6,976 nt of DNA from Burkholderiales bacterium (GCA_026461645.1 JAPJMP010000004.1:1-6976); one strand, 5' to 3'. Counted from the first letter of the stretch, positions 1 to 6,119 are shown. Notes: generated by a model not told the origin, from the sequence alone. A program made the numbers and translations.

Positions 1-409
1 CATCTGGTACCATGGTTATAAAGTTAGGATTAGCTCCTTCTCCTGAAGTATTAGTAAAAACATGCACTGGAGTTGCAACGCCATTAACTATATGATACAG
101 TACACCATTTGGATTACCACTACCTTGTGAGGACAAAACATAAATAGATCCATCACTTGCCACTACTGGTGTGCCTTCAATGTTTGGAATATTATCTGCT
201 ACAGCGGCATAGGTGTTGGAAGAAGCATTCCAAGAATATACAACACCAAATCCTCCACCAATGCCATCACTATTAGCTATTCCATAAAATACATTATTAC
301 CTCCAGCCACTAAATTTAATGCTGGATTTTCACCATAGTCGGTATTGGCAGCATATGCAGTAGTTACTGATAATGCACATAATATTGCAATATATTTATT
401 AACTTTCAT
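1..409 (-). CDS. Partial exported GloVer-repeat-like protein (N-terminal 136 residues)
   Basis: This reading frame starts with ATG at 407-409 and stays open to the window edge, so the C-terminus is missing. A G-rich Shine-Dalgarno (GGGGG at 415-419 on the reverse strand) precedes it. The first 20 residues form a Sec signal peptide (MKVNKYIAIL...TTAYA) with probable cleavage after AYA. The mature part carries propeller-like repeats: FYG at residues 41-43 followed by a glycine-rich stretch and VVYSW, then VVASDGSIYVLSSQG at 83-97 followed by GVLYHI. A third unit begins at VHVF...GANPNF. These resemble the 'QASDGNLYGTTxxGG...GTIYKI' repeats of the divergent lipoprotein at 677-1942, but are more degenerate (IYVL instead of LYGT). 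There is no lipobox, so it is probably periplasmic or secreted; the anchor, if any, lies outside the window. Seeing it as a GloVer-like propeller is inference from repeat similarity; the function is unknown. Confidence 0.85.
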   Translation of the reverse strand, partial: MKVNKYIAILCALSVTTAYAANTDYGENPALNLVAGGNNVFYGIANSDGIGGGFGVVYSWNASSNTYAAVADNIPNIEGTPVVASDGSIYVLSSQGSGNPNGVLYHIVNGVATPVHVFTNTSGEGANPNFITMVPD

Positions 410-454
410 GTTATCCCCCACTCTTATTTGAAATGGATGGTTTAAAACAAAATA

Positions 455-483
455 ATAGTATCATAATATCAGCATATTGTCAA
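455..483 (-). promoter_or_regulatory. Sigma70-type promoter for the leftward GloVer-like gene
   Basis: On the reverse strand there is a perfect -35 box TTGACA (478-483), a 17-nt spacer and a -10 box TACTAT (455-460, 4/6 to consensus) preceded by TGA, giving an extended -10. Transcription would start near 448, leaving a leader of about 38 nt before the ATG at 409. This is the best promoter match in the window. Confidence 0.7.
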
Positions 484-510
484 CTAAAATGCGCCATTTT
501 TTATAACGAA

Positions 511-538
511 TTGGCAAATTGTATAATTTAGTTATGAT
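511..538 (+). promoter_or_regulatory. Candidate promoter for the GloVer lipoprotein gene
   Basis: TTGGCA (511-516, 5/6 to the -35 consensus) and TATGAT (533-538, 5/6 to the -10 consensus) are 16 nt apart. A perfect TATAAT also occurs at 522-527 but has no good -35 at the right distance. Start near 545 would give a long leader of about 132 nt that includes the poly-C tract at 561-568. Which -10 is used cannot be decided from sequence. Confidence 0.45.
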
Positions 539-599
539 TCGCACTTCACAAGGAAATTTGCCCCCCCCAAAATTGTCGCAGCATAGTTAACAATTTGCG
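513..599. repeat. Cluster of related inverted repeats (GGCAAATTG / AATTTGCC / CAATTTGCG)
   Basis: GGCAAATT (513-520) is an exact inverted match to AATTTGCC (555-562). GCAAATTG (514-521) is also an exact inverted match to CAATTTGC (591-598). AAATTG (570-575) can pair with CAATTT (591-596). The core AATTTGC thus occurs three times in under 90 bp of spacer, overlapping the candidate -35 box. They could be operator half-sites or alternative leader hairpins; the AT-rich background makes chance a real option. Confidence 0.4.
561..568 (+). repeat. Poly-C homopolymer tract (8 C)
   Basis: Eight consecutive C residues stand in an otherwise AT-rich spacer between the two divergent surface-protein genes. 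It lies about 109 bp upstream of the lipoprotein ATG and downstream of its candidate -10. Such tracts can slip during replication and alter expression of surface genes in some bacteria; that role here is inference. Confidence 0.6.
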
Positions 600-676
600 A
601 TTATATTTATAAATATTACTCTATTTAAATATCTACAATGCTACAATTCTAGTTTGTTATATTTTTTGAGAGTAAT

Positions 677-1942
677 ATGAAGAAAATAATTAGTGCACTA
701 TATGTTATTAGTACTTGTTGCTTAAGTGGTTGCCAAATTGGTGCAACTGCTGTTGATTCTAATACCCCTGATACAAGATTTAATCTTGCTACTGGAATCA
801 CTTCTTTGTATCCTTTTGCCGGCGGTAGTGGGCTGTTTGTAGAAACACCACTAATGCAAGCCAATGATGGCAATTTATATGGGACTTCAACTTCAGGTGG
901 AGGATATGGTTCAGGTACAATTTTTAAAATCTCTTTAACTGGCACAAAAACCTTAATTTATAATTTTGGTCAAAACCAAACTGATGCCGCCTATCCGCGC
1001 GCAGGCTTAATTCAATTAAGCGATAATTATTTATATGGCACAAGTAGTGCTGGCGGTAATCCTAATGCTTGTGAAAGTAATGGCTGTGGCGCAATTTATA
1101 AAATATCGCTTACTGGTCAAAATGAACAGATAATTTATGCCTTTGAAAGTAGAAGTACCGGAAATACACCTTTAGGTGGAGTTACGTATAATGATCATGA
1201 TGGTTTTCTTTATGGTACTGCTTCTGCTGGTGGAATTAATTGTGCTGAATCAGGCTCTCAAATTGGTTGCGGCATTGTCTTTAAGATTAAACCAGACGGA
1301 AGTGATTATGCCGTTGTACATCAATTTGCAGGTGGCAATAATGATGGGCAACAACCGGAAGGTAATTTAATTGTAGCTACAAATGGAGTTTTATATGGCA
1401 TTACTAGTAATGGCGGAACTAATAATGTTGGAACCATATATAAAATTGAATCCAATGGCAATGAAGCAATAGTATATAGCTTTGAAAGTGGATCTGATGG
1501 TGCCTACCCCGGTGCTGGTTTAATTCAAGCCTCAGATGGAAACTTATATGGCACAACTAATTATGGTGGATATGCTAATCAAGGAGTAGTGTATAAATTT
1601 GATTTAAATAATCAACAGGAAACAGTTATTAAGACATTTATGGGGGGAAATGATGGTGCTAACCCAAATTGTACTTTAGTTCAAGCTAACAATGGTCTCC
1701 TTTATGGTACTACTATTCAAGGCGGAGCAGCTGCTACTGGTACACATAATTCAGGAACAATATTTGCTATTGCTTTAGATGGCACTTACTATCAGGTATT
1801 AGCTCTTTTTAATCAGATTAATGGATCATTTCCATATGCTGGTTTAGTACAAGCTAGCAATAATTTATTTTATGGTACTAGTTCTCAAGGTAGCACCTAC
1901 TTTGAAGGCAATGTATTTGTTTTTAATCCAACAAATAATTAA
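677..1942 (+). CDS. GloVer-repeat outer-membrane lipoprotein, probable seven-bladed propeller
   Basis: This 421-residue protein begins with a lipoprotein signal peptide whose lipobox is LSGC at 16-19. Cys19 is the likely lipidated residue, and the +2 residue is Gln rather than Asp, which in enterobacterial rules favours the outer membrane. Seven repeats follow, marked by L/F-YG-T/I at residues 67, 119, 178, 239, 290, 342 and 398, spaced 51-61 residues. Each reads roughly 'YxFxxGxDGAxPxAGLIQASDGNLYGTTxxGGxxxxGTIYKI'. This matches the GloVer (Gloeo/Verruco) repeat described for exported proteins with varied C-terminal anchors; here the anchor is N-terminal lipid. Seven units suggest a seven-bladed beta-propeller. 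Repeats 2 and 3 carry insertions each with a cysteine pair (Cys132/137 and Cys189/198), possibly disulphides. GAGAG at 668-672 is a weak ribosome binding site 4 nt before ATG. The ligand is unknown; no catalytic motif is evident. Confidence 0.9.
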   Translation: MKKIISALYVISTCCLSGCQIGATAVDSNTPDTRFNLATGITSLYPFAGGSGLFVETPLMQANDGNLYGTSTSGGGYGSGTIFKISLTGTKTLIYNFGQNQTDAAYPRAGLIQLSDNYLYGTSSAGGNPNACESNGCGAIYKISLTGQNEQIIYAFESRSTGNTPLGGVTYNDHDGFLYGTASAGGINCAESGSQIGCGIVFKIKPDGSDYAVVHQFAGGNNDGQQPEGNLIVATNGVLYGITSNGGTNNVGTIYKIESNGNEAIVYSFESGSDGAYPGAGLIQASDGNLYGTTNYGGYANQGVVYKFDLNNQQETVIKTFMGGNDGANPNCTLVQANNGLLYGTTIQGGAAATGTHNSGTIFAIALDGTYYQVLALFNQINGSFPYAGLVQASNNLFYGTSSQGSTYFEGNVFVFNPTNN

Positions 1943-1947
1943 TTTAA

Positions 1948-1979
1948 GTTCAACTCAGCTAAATATAGCTGAGTTGAAT
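1948..1979. terminator. Hairpin between convergent genes, likely bidirectional terminator
   Basis: TTCAACTCAGCT (1949-1960) and AGCTGAGTTGAA (1967-1978) form a perfect 12-bp stem. An inner A-T pair and an outer G-T pair can extend it, and the loop is 4-6 nt. It starts 6 bp after the TAA of the lipoprotein gene and ends 3 bp before the stop of the convergent barrel gene A. Neither side has a clean U-run; the leftward side (AACTTAAATTAATT) is somewhat T-rich, so termination strength is uncertain. Confidence 0.75.
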
Positions 1980-1981
1980 CA

Positions 1982-2782
1982 CTAATACGTTAAACCGATT
2001 GATGCCATAACACCATAACTGTTGGTTGGCAAATAGACTGATGCGGCTACATTTGACTGTGGCTGAAAATTAGAATAAAACCCATTTAAGCCCAATTGAA
2101 GATTCTTATAGAGATTAAAGCGTGAGCCAAGTGTTGAGTTGAACATATAATTAGTCGCGGCATATGATTTACCATAAAACCTTGGATCTGATTGTATTTC
2201 TTTGATGGCTCCAGAGTTATCCCAATTATACACGTAAGCCTGATCAAAATATAATAAAATTGCTGAATTGATTCGATAACTAACCCTAGCCCCAAGTCCA
2301 CCAGTATAAAAATATAGTGCCGTTAGATTTTTAGAGCCACTGGCAATTACTGAAGAAGTGGCCCAATTAGTTGTGCCACCAAATAGTACATATGGAGTTA
2401 AAAGTAAATGATTTTCTACTACTTCAAATGCATAGCCAGTTTTAAATTTAAGACCAAAATAAAAAGGGTTCTGGCCAAATGGAATACCACTATTATCACC
2501 ACCATTTAGATTGCCTAAATTAGGTTGATTATAAGCGGTGACCATATTAAAATTAGTATCAAACCAAATCTTATTATCGAATAATCGCTCAACTTCAAGA
2601 TTAAGAGCCTGTTCAGTATAATTACTCAACTGGTAATGACCATTAATCAAACCACCTTGTGCATATGAAAAGCCAAGATTATATTGATTATCAAAATCTT
2701 GAAAGGTACTAACGTTACTTTGCGCGACAACTAAGTTAATCAGCAATAAATTAACACAACCTAATTTAATTAATTTAGACAA
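1982..2782 (-). CDS. Outer-membrane beta-barrel paralogue A (distal gene, TTG start)
   Basis: This 266-residue protein is the last gene of the six-paralogue array and the most divergent together with B. The start codon is TTG at 2780-2782, with AGGAAAG 7 nt upstream; an in-frame stop lies shortly upstream and no earlier ATG exists. Residues 1-20 form a signal peptide ending VVA, with cleavage before Gln21. Cys9 lies within it but does not fit a lipobox. Family landmarks are FQDFDNQYNLGF (27-38), VERLFDNKIWFD (64-75), TGYAFEVVENHLLLTPY (115-131), YRINSAILLYFD (169-180), YNWDNSG (185-191), FNLYKNLQLG (222-231) and the terminal SIGLTY. The last segment alternates hydrophobic residues and ends in Tyr, the typical BAM-recognised signal of barrel proteins. 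Gene B ends 22 bp upstream, so the two are probably cotranscribed. It lies convergent to the lipoprotein gene. Function unknown. Confidence 0.88.
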   Translation of the reverse strand: MSKLIKLGCVNLLLINLVVAQSNVSTFQDFDNQYNLGFSYAQGGLINGHYQLSNYTEQALNLEVERLFDNKIWFDTNFNMVTAYNQPNLGNLNGGDNSGIPFGQNPFYFGLKFKTGYAFEVVENHLLLTPYVLFGGTTNWATSSVIASGSKNLTALYFYTGGLGARVSYRINSAILLYFDQAYVYNWDNSGAIKEIQSDPRFYGKSYAATNYMFNSTLGSRFNLYKNLQLGLNGFYSNFQPQSNVAASVYLPTNSYGVMASIGLTY

Positions 2783-2804
2783 TAATTTGCTTTCCTGATA
2801 AACA

Positions 2805-3635
2805 CTAGTATGTTAGTCCGATGCTAACCATTCCACCTAAGGATGAACTTGGTTCATACAATGTAACTGAATTTCCGTTCGAATCATTACCACCATTTAA
2901 TGCTGGTGTCGCTGTAGGTACATCTGCCATTAATTGATAATATTTATAAAAGCCACTAACGCCTAATTGTAAATTTTTAACTACATTAAATTTAGCACCA
3001 ATGGTTGATTGTGCAATCAAGAAGTTTTGTGGTTGAATTCCATCTAACGGTCCTGATTGATCCCAATTATAAACAGCATTTTGATCAGCATATAAGAAAA
3101 TGTAATCATTAATCTTATATTCAATTCTACCACCTATACCAGCTGTGTAATAAAAATCATTACTTACATTGGCCAATCCATTAGATAATAAGGTTGACAT
3201 AGCCAAATTAGTATTTCTTCCAACTAGAGCATAAGGAATTAATTGTAAATTCTCAGGTAATACTGTAAAAGCATAACCTACTTTAAAATTAGCACCACCA
3301 AAATTTGGATCTTGTGTCGATGGCGTTCCTGGGTAACCTGGAACTCCACTGTTGCCTTGACCTGTTCCTGTTGCTTGGTTTCCTAAAGAATTTTGGGCAG
3401 TAACTAAATTAGCTGTGGCATCAAGCCATATTCCAGCATCAAATAATCTTTCAACTTCTAAACTCATAAATTGACTTTGTTGTAAAGCTTGATTCTGAAT
3501 ACCATTATAAAATTGAGTATTGGCAACACCATAACCCAAATTATATTCATTATCAAACTTTTGAAACTGTGAATTATCAGCAGCAAAAGCACTAACTGTT
3601 GACACACTTAAAAGAGTAATTAAAAATTTTCGCAT
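2805..3635 (-). CDS. Outer-membrane beta-barrel paralogue B
   Basis: At 276 residues this is the longest of the six paralogues. ATG at 3633-3635 follows a GGGG ribosome binding site by 5 nt. The signal peptide MRKFLITLL...SAFA ends at Ala18. Landmarks are FQKFDNEYNLGYG (24-36), VERLFDAGIWLD (61-72), KVGYAF (118-123), GGRIEYKINDYIFLYADQ (168-185), YNWDQSG (189-195), GIQPQN (199-204), GAKFNVVKNLQLGVSGFY (213-230) and terminal MVSIGLTY. The extra length sits mainly in two predicted surface loops: a Gly/Pro-rich stretch at about 84-111 and an Asn/Gly-rich one at about 236-260. The 109-bp gap before it and a TATAAT box suggest it opens its own unit with gene A. It shares the VERLF variant with A, whereas C-F read GERLL, so A and B form a separate branch of the family. 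Confidence 0.9.
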   Translation of the reverse strand: MRKFLITLLSVSTVSAFAADNSQFQKFDNEYNLGYGVANTQFYNGIQNQALQQSQFMSLEVERLFDAGIWLDATANLVTAQNSLGNQATGTGQGNSGVPGYPGTPSTQDPNFGGANFKVGYAFTVLPENLQLIPYALVGRNTNLAMSTLLSNGLANVSNDFYYTAGIGGRIEYKINDYIFLYADQNAVYNWDQSGPLDGIQPQNFLIAQSTIGAKFNVVKNLQLGVSGFYKYYQLMADVPTATPALNGGNDSNGNSVTLYEPSSSLGGMVSIGLTY

Positions 3636-3665
3636 ACTAACCCCATAAATTAAATATAAGTTTAG

Positions 3666-3671
3666 ATTATA
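3666..3671 (-). promoter_or_regulatory. Candidate -10 box upstream of paralogue B
   Basis: A perfect TATAAT on the reverse strand lies 30 bp before the gene B start codon. No good -35 sits at 16-18 nt: the nearest TTG-containing hexamer, TTGTAA (3692-3697), is 20 nt away, and TTAACA (3685-3690) only 13 nt. If real, the promoter may depend on an activator. Confidence 0.4.
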
Positions 3672-3680
3672 ATATTCTGA

Positions 3681-3721
3681 TGCTTGTTAAGTTACAATTT
3701 CTCTCGTGCAGTGCACAAGCA
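3681..3721. promoter_or_regulatory. Nested inverted repeats in the C-B intergenic gap
   Basis: GTGCAGTGCAC (3706-3716) is a palindrome of 5-bp arms around one base. It is overlapped by a wider inverted repeat, TGCTTGT (3681-3687) with ACAAGCA (3715-3721). It sits about 50 bp upstream of the expected start of a B transcript, a position suited to an activator, and also follows the stop of gene C, so it could be a terminator hairpin. No U-run follows, which weakens the terminator reading. Confidence 0.35.
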
Positions 3722-3744
3722 ATAACAATATTATTTAACACAAA

Positions 3745-4485
3745 CTAATAAGTTAACCCTAAAGAAACAAGTGCTCCACTACTAGACTGCGCTTGCAGAT
3801 AATTTCCAGTTTGTTTAACTCCTGCATCAGGTTGATAGTTAGTGTAGAAAGCTTTAACCCCTAATTGAAAATCTTTTACTAAATTAAATTTAGCACCAAT
3901 AGTTGAAGTATACGAATAAAAGTCATCATCACTTCCTATTTCATTATTACTAGTGCGGTTTTTATTATAGGCAGCATTCTGATCTGCATAAACTAAAATA
4001 CTGTTATTTATTCTGTATTCTATTCGTCCGCCACCGCCTGCAGTAGCAAAAAATTCATTAGCGGTTAAATTAACAGGAACATTATTTGTAGGTATATTAA
4101 GACCATTGTTATTTACTCCACCAATAAAATATGGAGTTACTAATAAATGAGTATTTACTACTTGAAAAGCATAACCTACTTTACCATTAAAGCCATAATT
4201 ACTGATTACTGGATTATTAGCAATATTGGCTTCACCTTGATTAAAGGTCATATTGGCGTTTAAATCAATCCAAATGCCATTATTCAATAATCTTTCACCT
4301 TCAAAATTTACCATGCTACTATCAGAAAGATTATTAACAGTATTGTTGTTATTAGTTACTTGGTCCTCTTTCATACCATAGCCGATACTGATTTGATTAT
4401 CAAATGCTTGAAATTGCGAATAATCTTCAGCAAAGCTTACACTAGAACTAATTGCCAACGTTAATAATAATAACTTATGTTTCAA
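3745..4485 (-). CDS. Outer-membrane beta-barrel paralogue C (TTG start, altered loop 4)
   Basis: This is the shortest paralogue, with 246 residues. The first codon is TTG at 4483-4485, with a strong AAGGGGG ribosome binding site 5 nt upstream (4491-4497); no ATG is available near the signal peptide. Residues 1-19 (MKHKLLLL...SVSFA) are the signal peptide. Landmarks are FQAFDNQISIGYGMKEDQ (25-42), EGERLLNNGIWIDLNANM (62-79), YGFNGKVGYAFQV (97-109), GRIEYRINNSILVYADQ (143-159), STIGAKFNLVKDFQLGV (184-200), FYTNYQPDA (203-211) and terminal LVSLGLTY. It is nearly identical to D up to about residue 109. It then diverges in predicted loop 3 and has lost the YNWDQ...GIQPQN motif present in the others, showing YNKNRTSNN and an acidic run GSDDD instead. 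Gene D ends 23 bp upstream, so cotranscription is likely. Confidence 0.9.
   Translation of the reverse strand: MKHKLLLLTLAISSSVSFAEDYSQFQAFDNQISIGYGMKEDQVTNNNNTVNNLSDSSMVNFEGERLLNNGIWIDLNANMTFNQGEANIANNPVISNYGFNGKVGYAFQVVNTHLLVTPYFIGGVNNNGLNIPTNNVPVNLTANEFFATAGGGGRIEYRINNSILVYADQNAAYNKNRTSNNEIGSDDDFYSYTSTIGAKFNLVKDFQLGVKAFYTNYQPDAGVKQTGNYLQAQSSSGALVSLGLTY
3823..3912. repeat. 90-bp near-identical block shared by genes C and D
   Basis: Positions 3823-3912 (gene C) and 4593-4682 (gene D) differ at about 5 of 90 bases by eye, with 52 of 53 identical in 3860-3912 against 4630-4682. They encode predicted strands 8-9 and the turn FNLVKDFQL. A second C/D block, from 4208 against 5002, runs about 120 bp with about 8 differences. 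Both indicate recent duplication or gene conversion. Confidence 0.75.
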
Positions 4486-4508
4486 TTTAACCCCCTTTAT
4501 AATTAAAA

Positions 4509-5276
4509 TTAATATGTTAAGCCAACACTAACTAATGCGCCCATACTTGATTGCGCTTGCGACAACGCATTTCCAGCTCCATCAGATGTTGATGCATCAG
4601 GTTGATAGTTAGTATAGAATCCTTTAACTCCTAATTGGAAATCTTTTACTAAATTAAATTTAGCACCAATAGTTGAAGTATAAGAGTATAAATTTTGCGG
4701 TTGAACGCCATTAATATAACCAACTTGATCCCAGTTATAAACTAAATCTTGATCAGCATAAACTAAAATACTATCATTAATTCTATATTCAATTCTACCA
4801 CCAGCACCACCACTTGCATAGTATTGATTTGCTACCACATTACTAGATTTAGACAATATTTGTTCGCCATCATTATAACTATTTATTGCAGCTACTCCAT
4901 TATTGTTTATTCCAGCAATTGCATATGGCGTTAGCAATAAATGACTATCTACCACCTGAAAAGCGTATCCTACTTTACCATTAAAACCATACTTATTAAT
5001 TACTGGATTATTAGCAATATTAGCTTCACCTTGATTAAATGTCATATTGGCATTTAAATCAATCCAAATACCATTATTGAGTAATCTTTCACCTTCCAAA
5101 TTTACCATGCTACTATCTGAAATATTATTAGTGCCACCATTAAAATTAGTGACTTGATCTTCCTTCATTCCATAACCAATACTAATTTGATTATCAAATG
5201 CTTGAAATTGTGAATAATCAGCCGCAAAGCTGACGCTCGAACTTACTACCAATAATGAAAGTAATAGTGTACGCAT
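4509..5276 (-). CDS. Outer-membrane beta-barrel paralogue D
   Basis: This 255-residue protein starts with ATG at 5274-5276, 7 nt after AAAGGA. The signal peptide is MRTLLLSLL...SVSFA (1-18). It serves as a clean example of the family fold. Predicted strands are about 31-40, 57-66, 69-80, 96-108, 112-124, 151-167, 169-184, 196-210, 213-226 and 243-255. Strands 2-3, 4-5, 6-7 and 8-9 are joined by short conserved turns (LLNNG, VVDSH, RINDS, LVKDF). The other joints are longer: two, at about 41-56 and 227-242, are rich in Asn/Gly/Ser, and the third variable one is at about 125-150. This gives a ten-stranded barrel with five surface loops and periplasmic ends, closed by VSVGLTY. No omptin-type Asp-Asp and Asp-His catalytic pairs are recognisable, so it is more likely a structural, binding or small-pore protein. 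Gene E ends 21 bp upstream. Confidence 0.9.
   Translation of the reverse strand: MRTLLLSLLVVSSSVSFAADYSQFQAFDNQISIGYGMKEDQVTNFNGGTNNISDSSMVNLEGERLLNNGIWIDLNANMTFNQGEANIANNPVINKYGFNGKVGYAFQVVDSHLLLTPYAIAGINNNGVAAINSYNDGEQILSKSSNVVANQYYASGGAGGRIEYRINDSILVYADQDLVYNWDQVGYINGVQPQNLYSYTSTIGAKFNLVKDFQLGVKGFYTNYQPDASTSDGAGNALSQAQSSMGALVSVGLTY
5050..5096. repeat. 47-bp exact match between genes D and F
   Basis: Positions 5050-5096 (gene D) and 6686-6732 (gene F) are identical base for base. The block encodes EGERLLNNGIWIDLNAN, the first conserved hairpin. Identity at synonymous positions over 47 bp, in genes separated by E, suggests recent exchange or strong conservation. Confidence 0.75.
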
Positions 5277-5297
5277 AAATATATCCTTTAAAAAAAA

Positions 5298-6053
5298 TTA
5301 ATAAGTTAACCCAATACTAACTAAACCACCAAGGCTTGATTGCGCTTGGGTCAATGAATCATCATCGTAAGGATTAATTGCTGTTGCATTTGGCTGAAAA
5401 TTAGTATAAAAGCCTCTAATCCCTAATTGTAAATCTTGTACTAAATTAAATTTTACCCCAAGTGTGGAGGTAAATGAATATAAATTTTGCTGTTGAATGC
5501 CACTAAAATATCCAGTTTGGTCCCAATTATACGCTAAATTTTGATCAGCATAAATTAAAATACTGTTATTAATTCTATAGGCAATCTGCCCACCAACTCC
5601 AGTAGTTAGAAAAAACTGGTTGGCTATTATACTTCCAGCTTGATTTAAAAGTGAATAATTATTAGTTGGTACACCATAATTATTAATCCCTGCTATACCG
5701 TATGGTATAAGTAATAGATGTTGATCTGCAGTTACAAAAGCATAACCTACTTTGCCATTAAATCCATAATTACTAATTATTGGATTATTCGTAATATTAG
5801 CTGCATTTTGACTAAAATTCATATTGGCATTTAAATCAATCCATATGCCATTATCTAATAGTCTTTCGCCTTCAAAATTTAGCAGACTGCTATCTGAAAT
5901 ATTATTATCGCCACCGCCATAAGCAGTTATTTTATCTTCTTGCATGCCATAGCCTATGCTAATTTGATTATCAAATTCTTGAAATTGCGAATAGTCTGTA
6001 GCAAAACTTACGCTGCAATTAAGAACTAATAATGACAACAAGAATTTATGCAT
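5298..6053 (-). CDS. Outer-membrane beta-barrel paralogue E
   Basis: This protein has 251 residues, with ATG at 6051-6053. The ribosome binding site is poor: only GTGTGA lies just upstream, unlike the purine-rich sites of the other five genes. The signal peptide MHKFLLSLL...SVSFA (1-18) contains Cys13, but the LNC context is not a lipobox. Landmarks are FQEFDNQISIGYGMQED (24-40), EGERLLDNGIWIDLNANM (61-78), YGFNGKVGYAF (96-106), YRINNSILIYADQ (159-171), YNWDQTGYFSGIQQQN (175-190), KFNLVQDLQLGIRGFYTNFQP (from 201) and terminal VSIGLTY. It is distinct from C, D and F in reading GGQIAYR instead of GGRIEYR and in a shorter loop 3. It follows F after 76 bp containing a hairpin and precedes D by 21 bp. 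Weak initiation may make its yield low or leave it dependent on a local promoter. Confidence 0.9.
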   Translation of the reverse strand: MHKFLLSLLVLNCSVSFATDYSQFQEFDNQISIGYGMQEDKITAYGGGDNNISDSSLLNFEGERLLDNGIWIDLNANMNFSQNAANITNNPIISNYGFNGKVGYAFVTADQHLLLIPYGIAGINNYGVPTNNYSLLNQAGSIIANQFFLTTGVGGQIAYRINNSILIYADQNLAYNWDQTGYFSGIQQQNLYSFTSTLGVKFNLVQDLQLGIRGFYTNFQPNATAINPYDDDSLTQAQSSLGGLVSIGLTY

Positions 6054-6060
6054 AAATCAC

Positions 6061-6066
6061 ACTATA
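6061..6066 (-). promoter_or_regulatory. Weak -10-like box just before gene E
   Basis: TATAGT (5/6 to consensus) on the reverse strand ends 7 bp before the gene E ATG, and TTGATA lies upstream at 6088-6093 with a 21-nt spacer, too long for a standard promoter. If used, the transcript would begin at or very near the ATG, which would fit the poor ribosome binding site. Evidence is thin. Confidence 0.2.
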
Positions 6067-6068
6067 AA

Positions 6069-6119
6069 GAAATAAGGGCGAAAACGTTATCAATTAACAT
6101 TGTTTTTTACCCTTATTTT
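6069..6119 (-). terminator. Hairpin between paralogues F and E, possible partial terminator
   Basis: AAATAAGGG (6070-6078) pairs exactly with CCCTTATTT (6110-6118). An inner GAAAA/TTTTT segment (6080-6084 with 6104-6108) extends the stem past one mismatch, leaving a loop of about 19 nt. Read leftward, the 3' arm runs into TTATTTCTTT, a T-rich tail. It could terminate part of the transcription leaving F, or process and stabilise the F message, giving polarity within the array. Confidence 0.5.

Noticed and set aside
649..945. Reverse-strand open frame of 98 codons overlapping the start of the lipoprotein gene
   Set aside because: It is antisense to a clear signal peptide and repeat-bearing gene, has no signal or domain of its own, and covers the ribosome binding site of the real gene.
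1176..1370. Forward open frame of 64 codons inside the lipoprotein gene
   Set aside because: It is an out-of-frame shadow; its low-complexity Met/Leu/Val-rich product reflects GGT/GAT-rich repeat codons read in another frame.
2086..2301. Reverse open frame of 71 codons inside barrel gene A
   Set aside because: It overlaps A in another frame on the same strand, while A has full family conservation in its own frame.
4509..5276. Ten-stranded barrel suggests an omptin protease
   Set aside because: The paired Asp-Asp and Asp-His catalytic residues of omptins are not recognisable at equivalent loop bases in any of the six paralogues, and sequence motifs differ.
6000..6053. Cys13 in the signal peptide of E (and Cys9 in A) as a lipoprotein site
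   Set aside because: The preceding residues (LVLNC, IKLGC) do not fit a lipobox, since Asn at -1 or Lys at -3 is not tolerated, and a normal signal peptidase I site follows.
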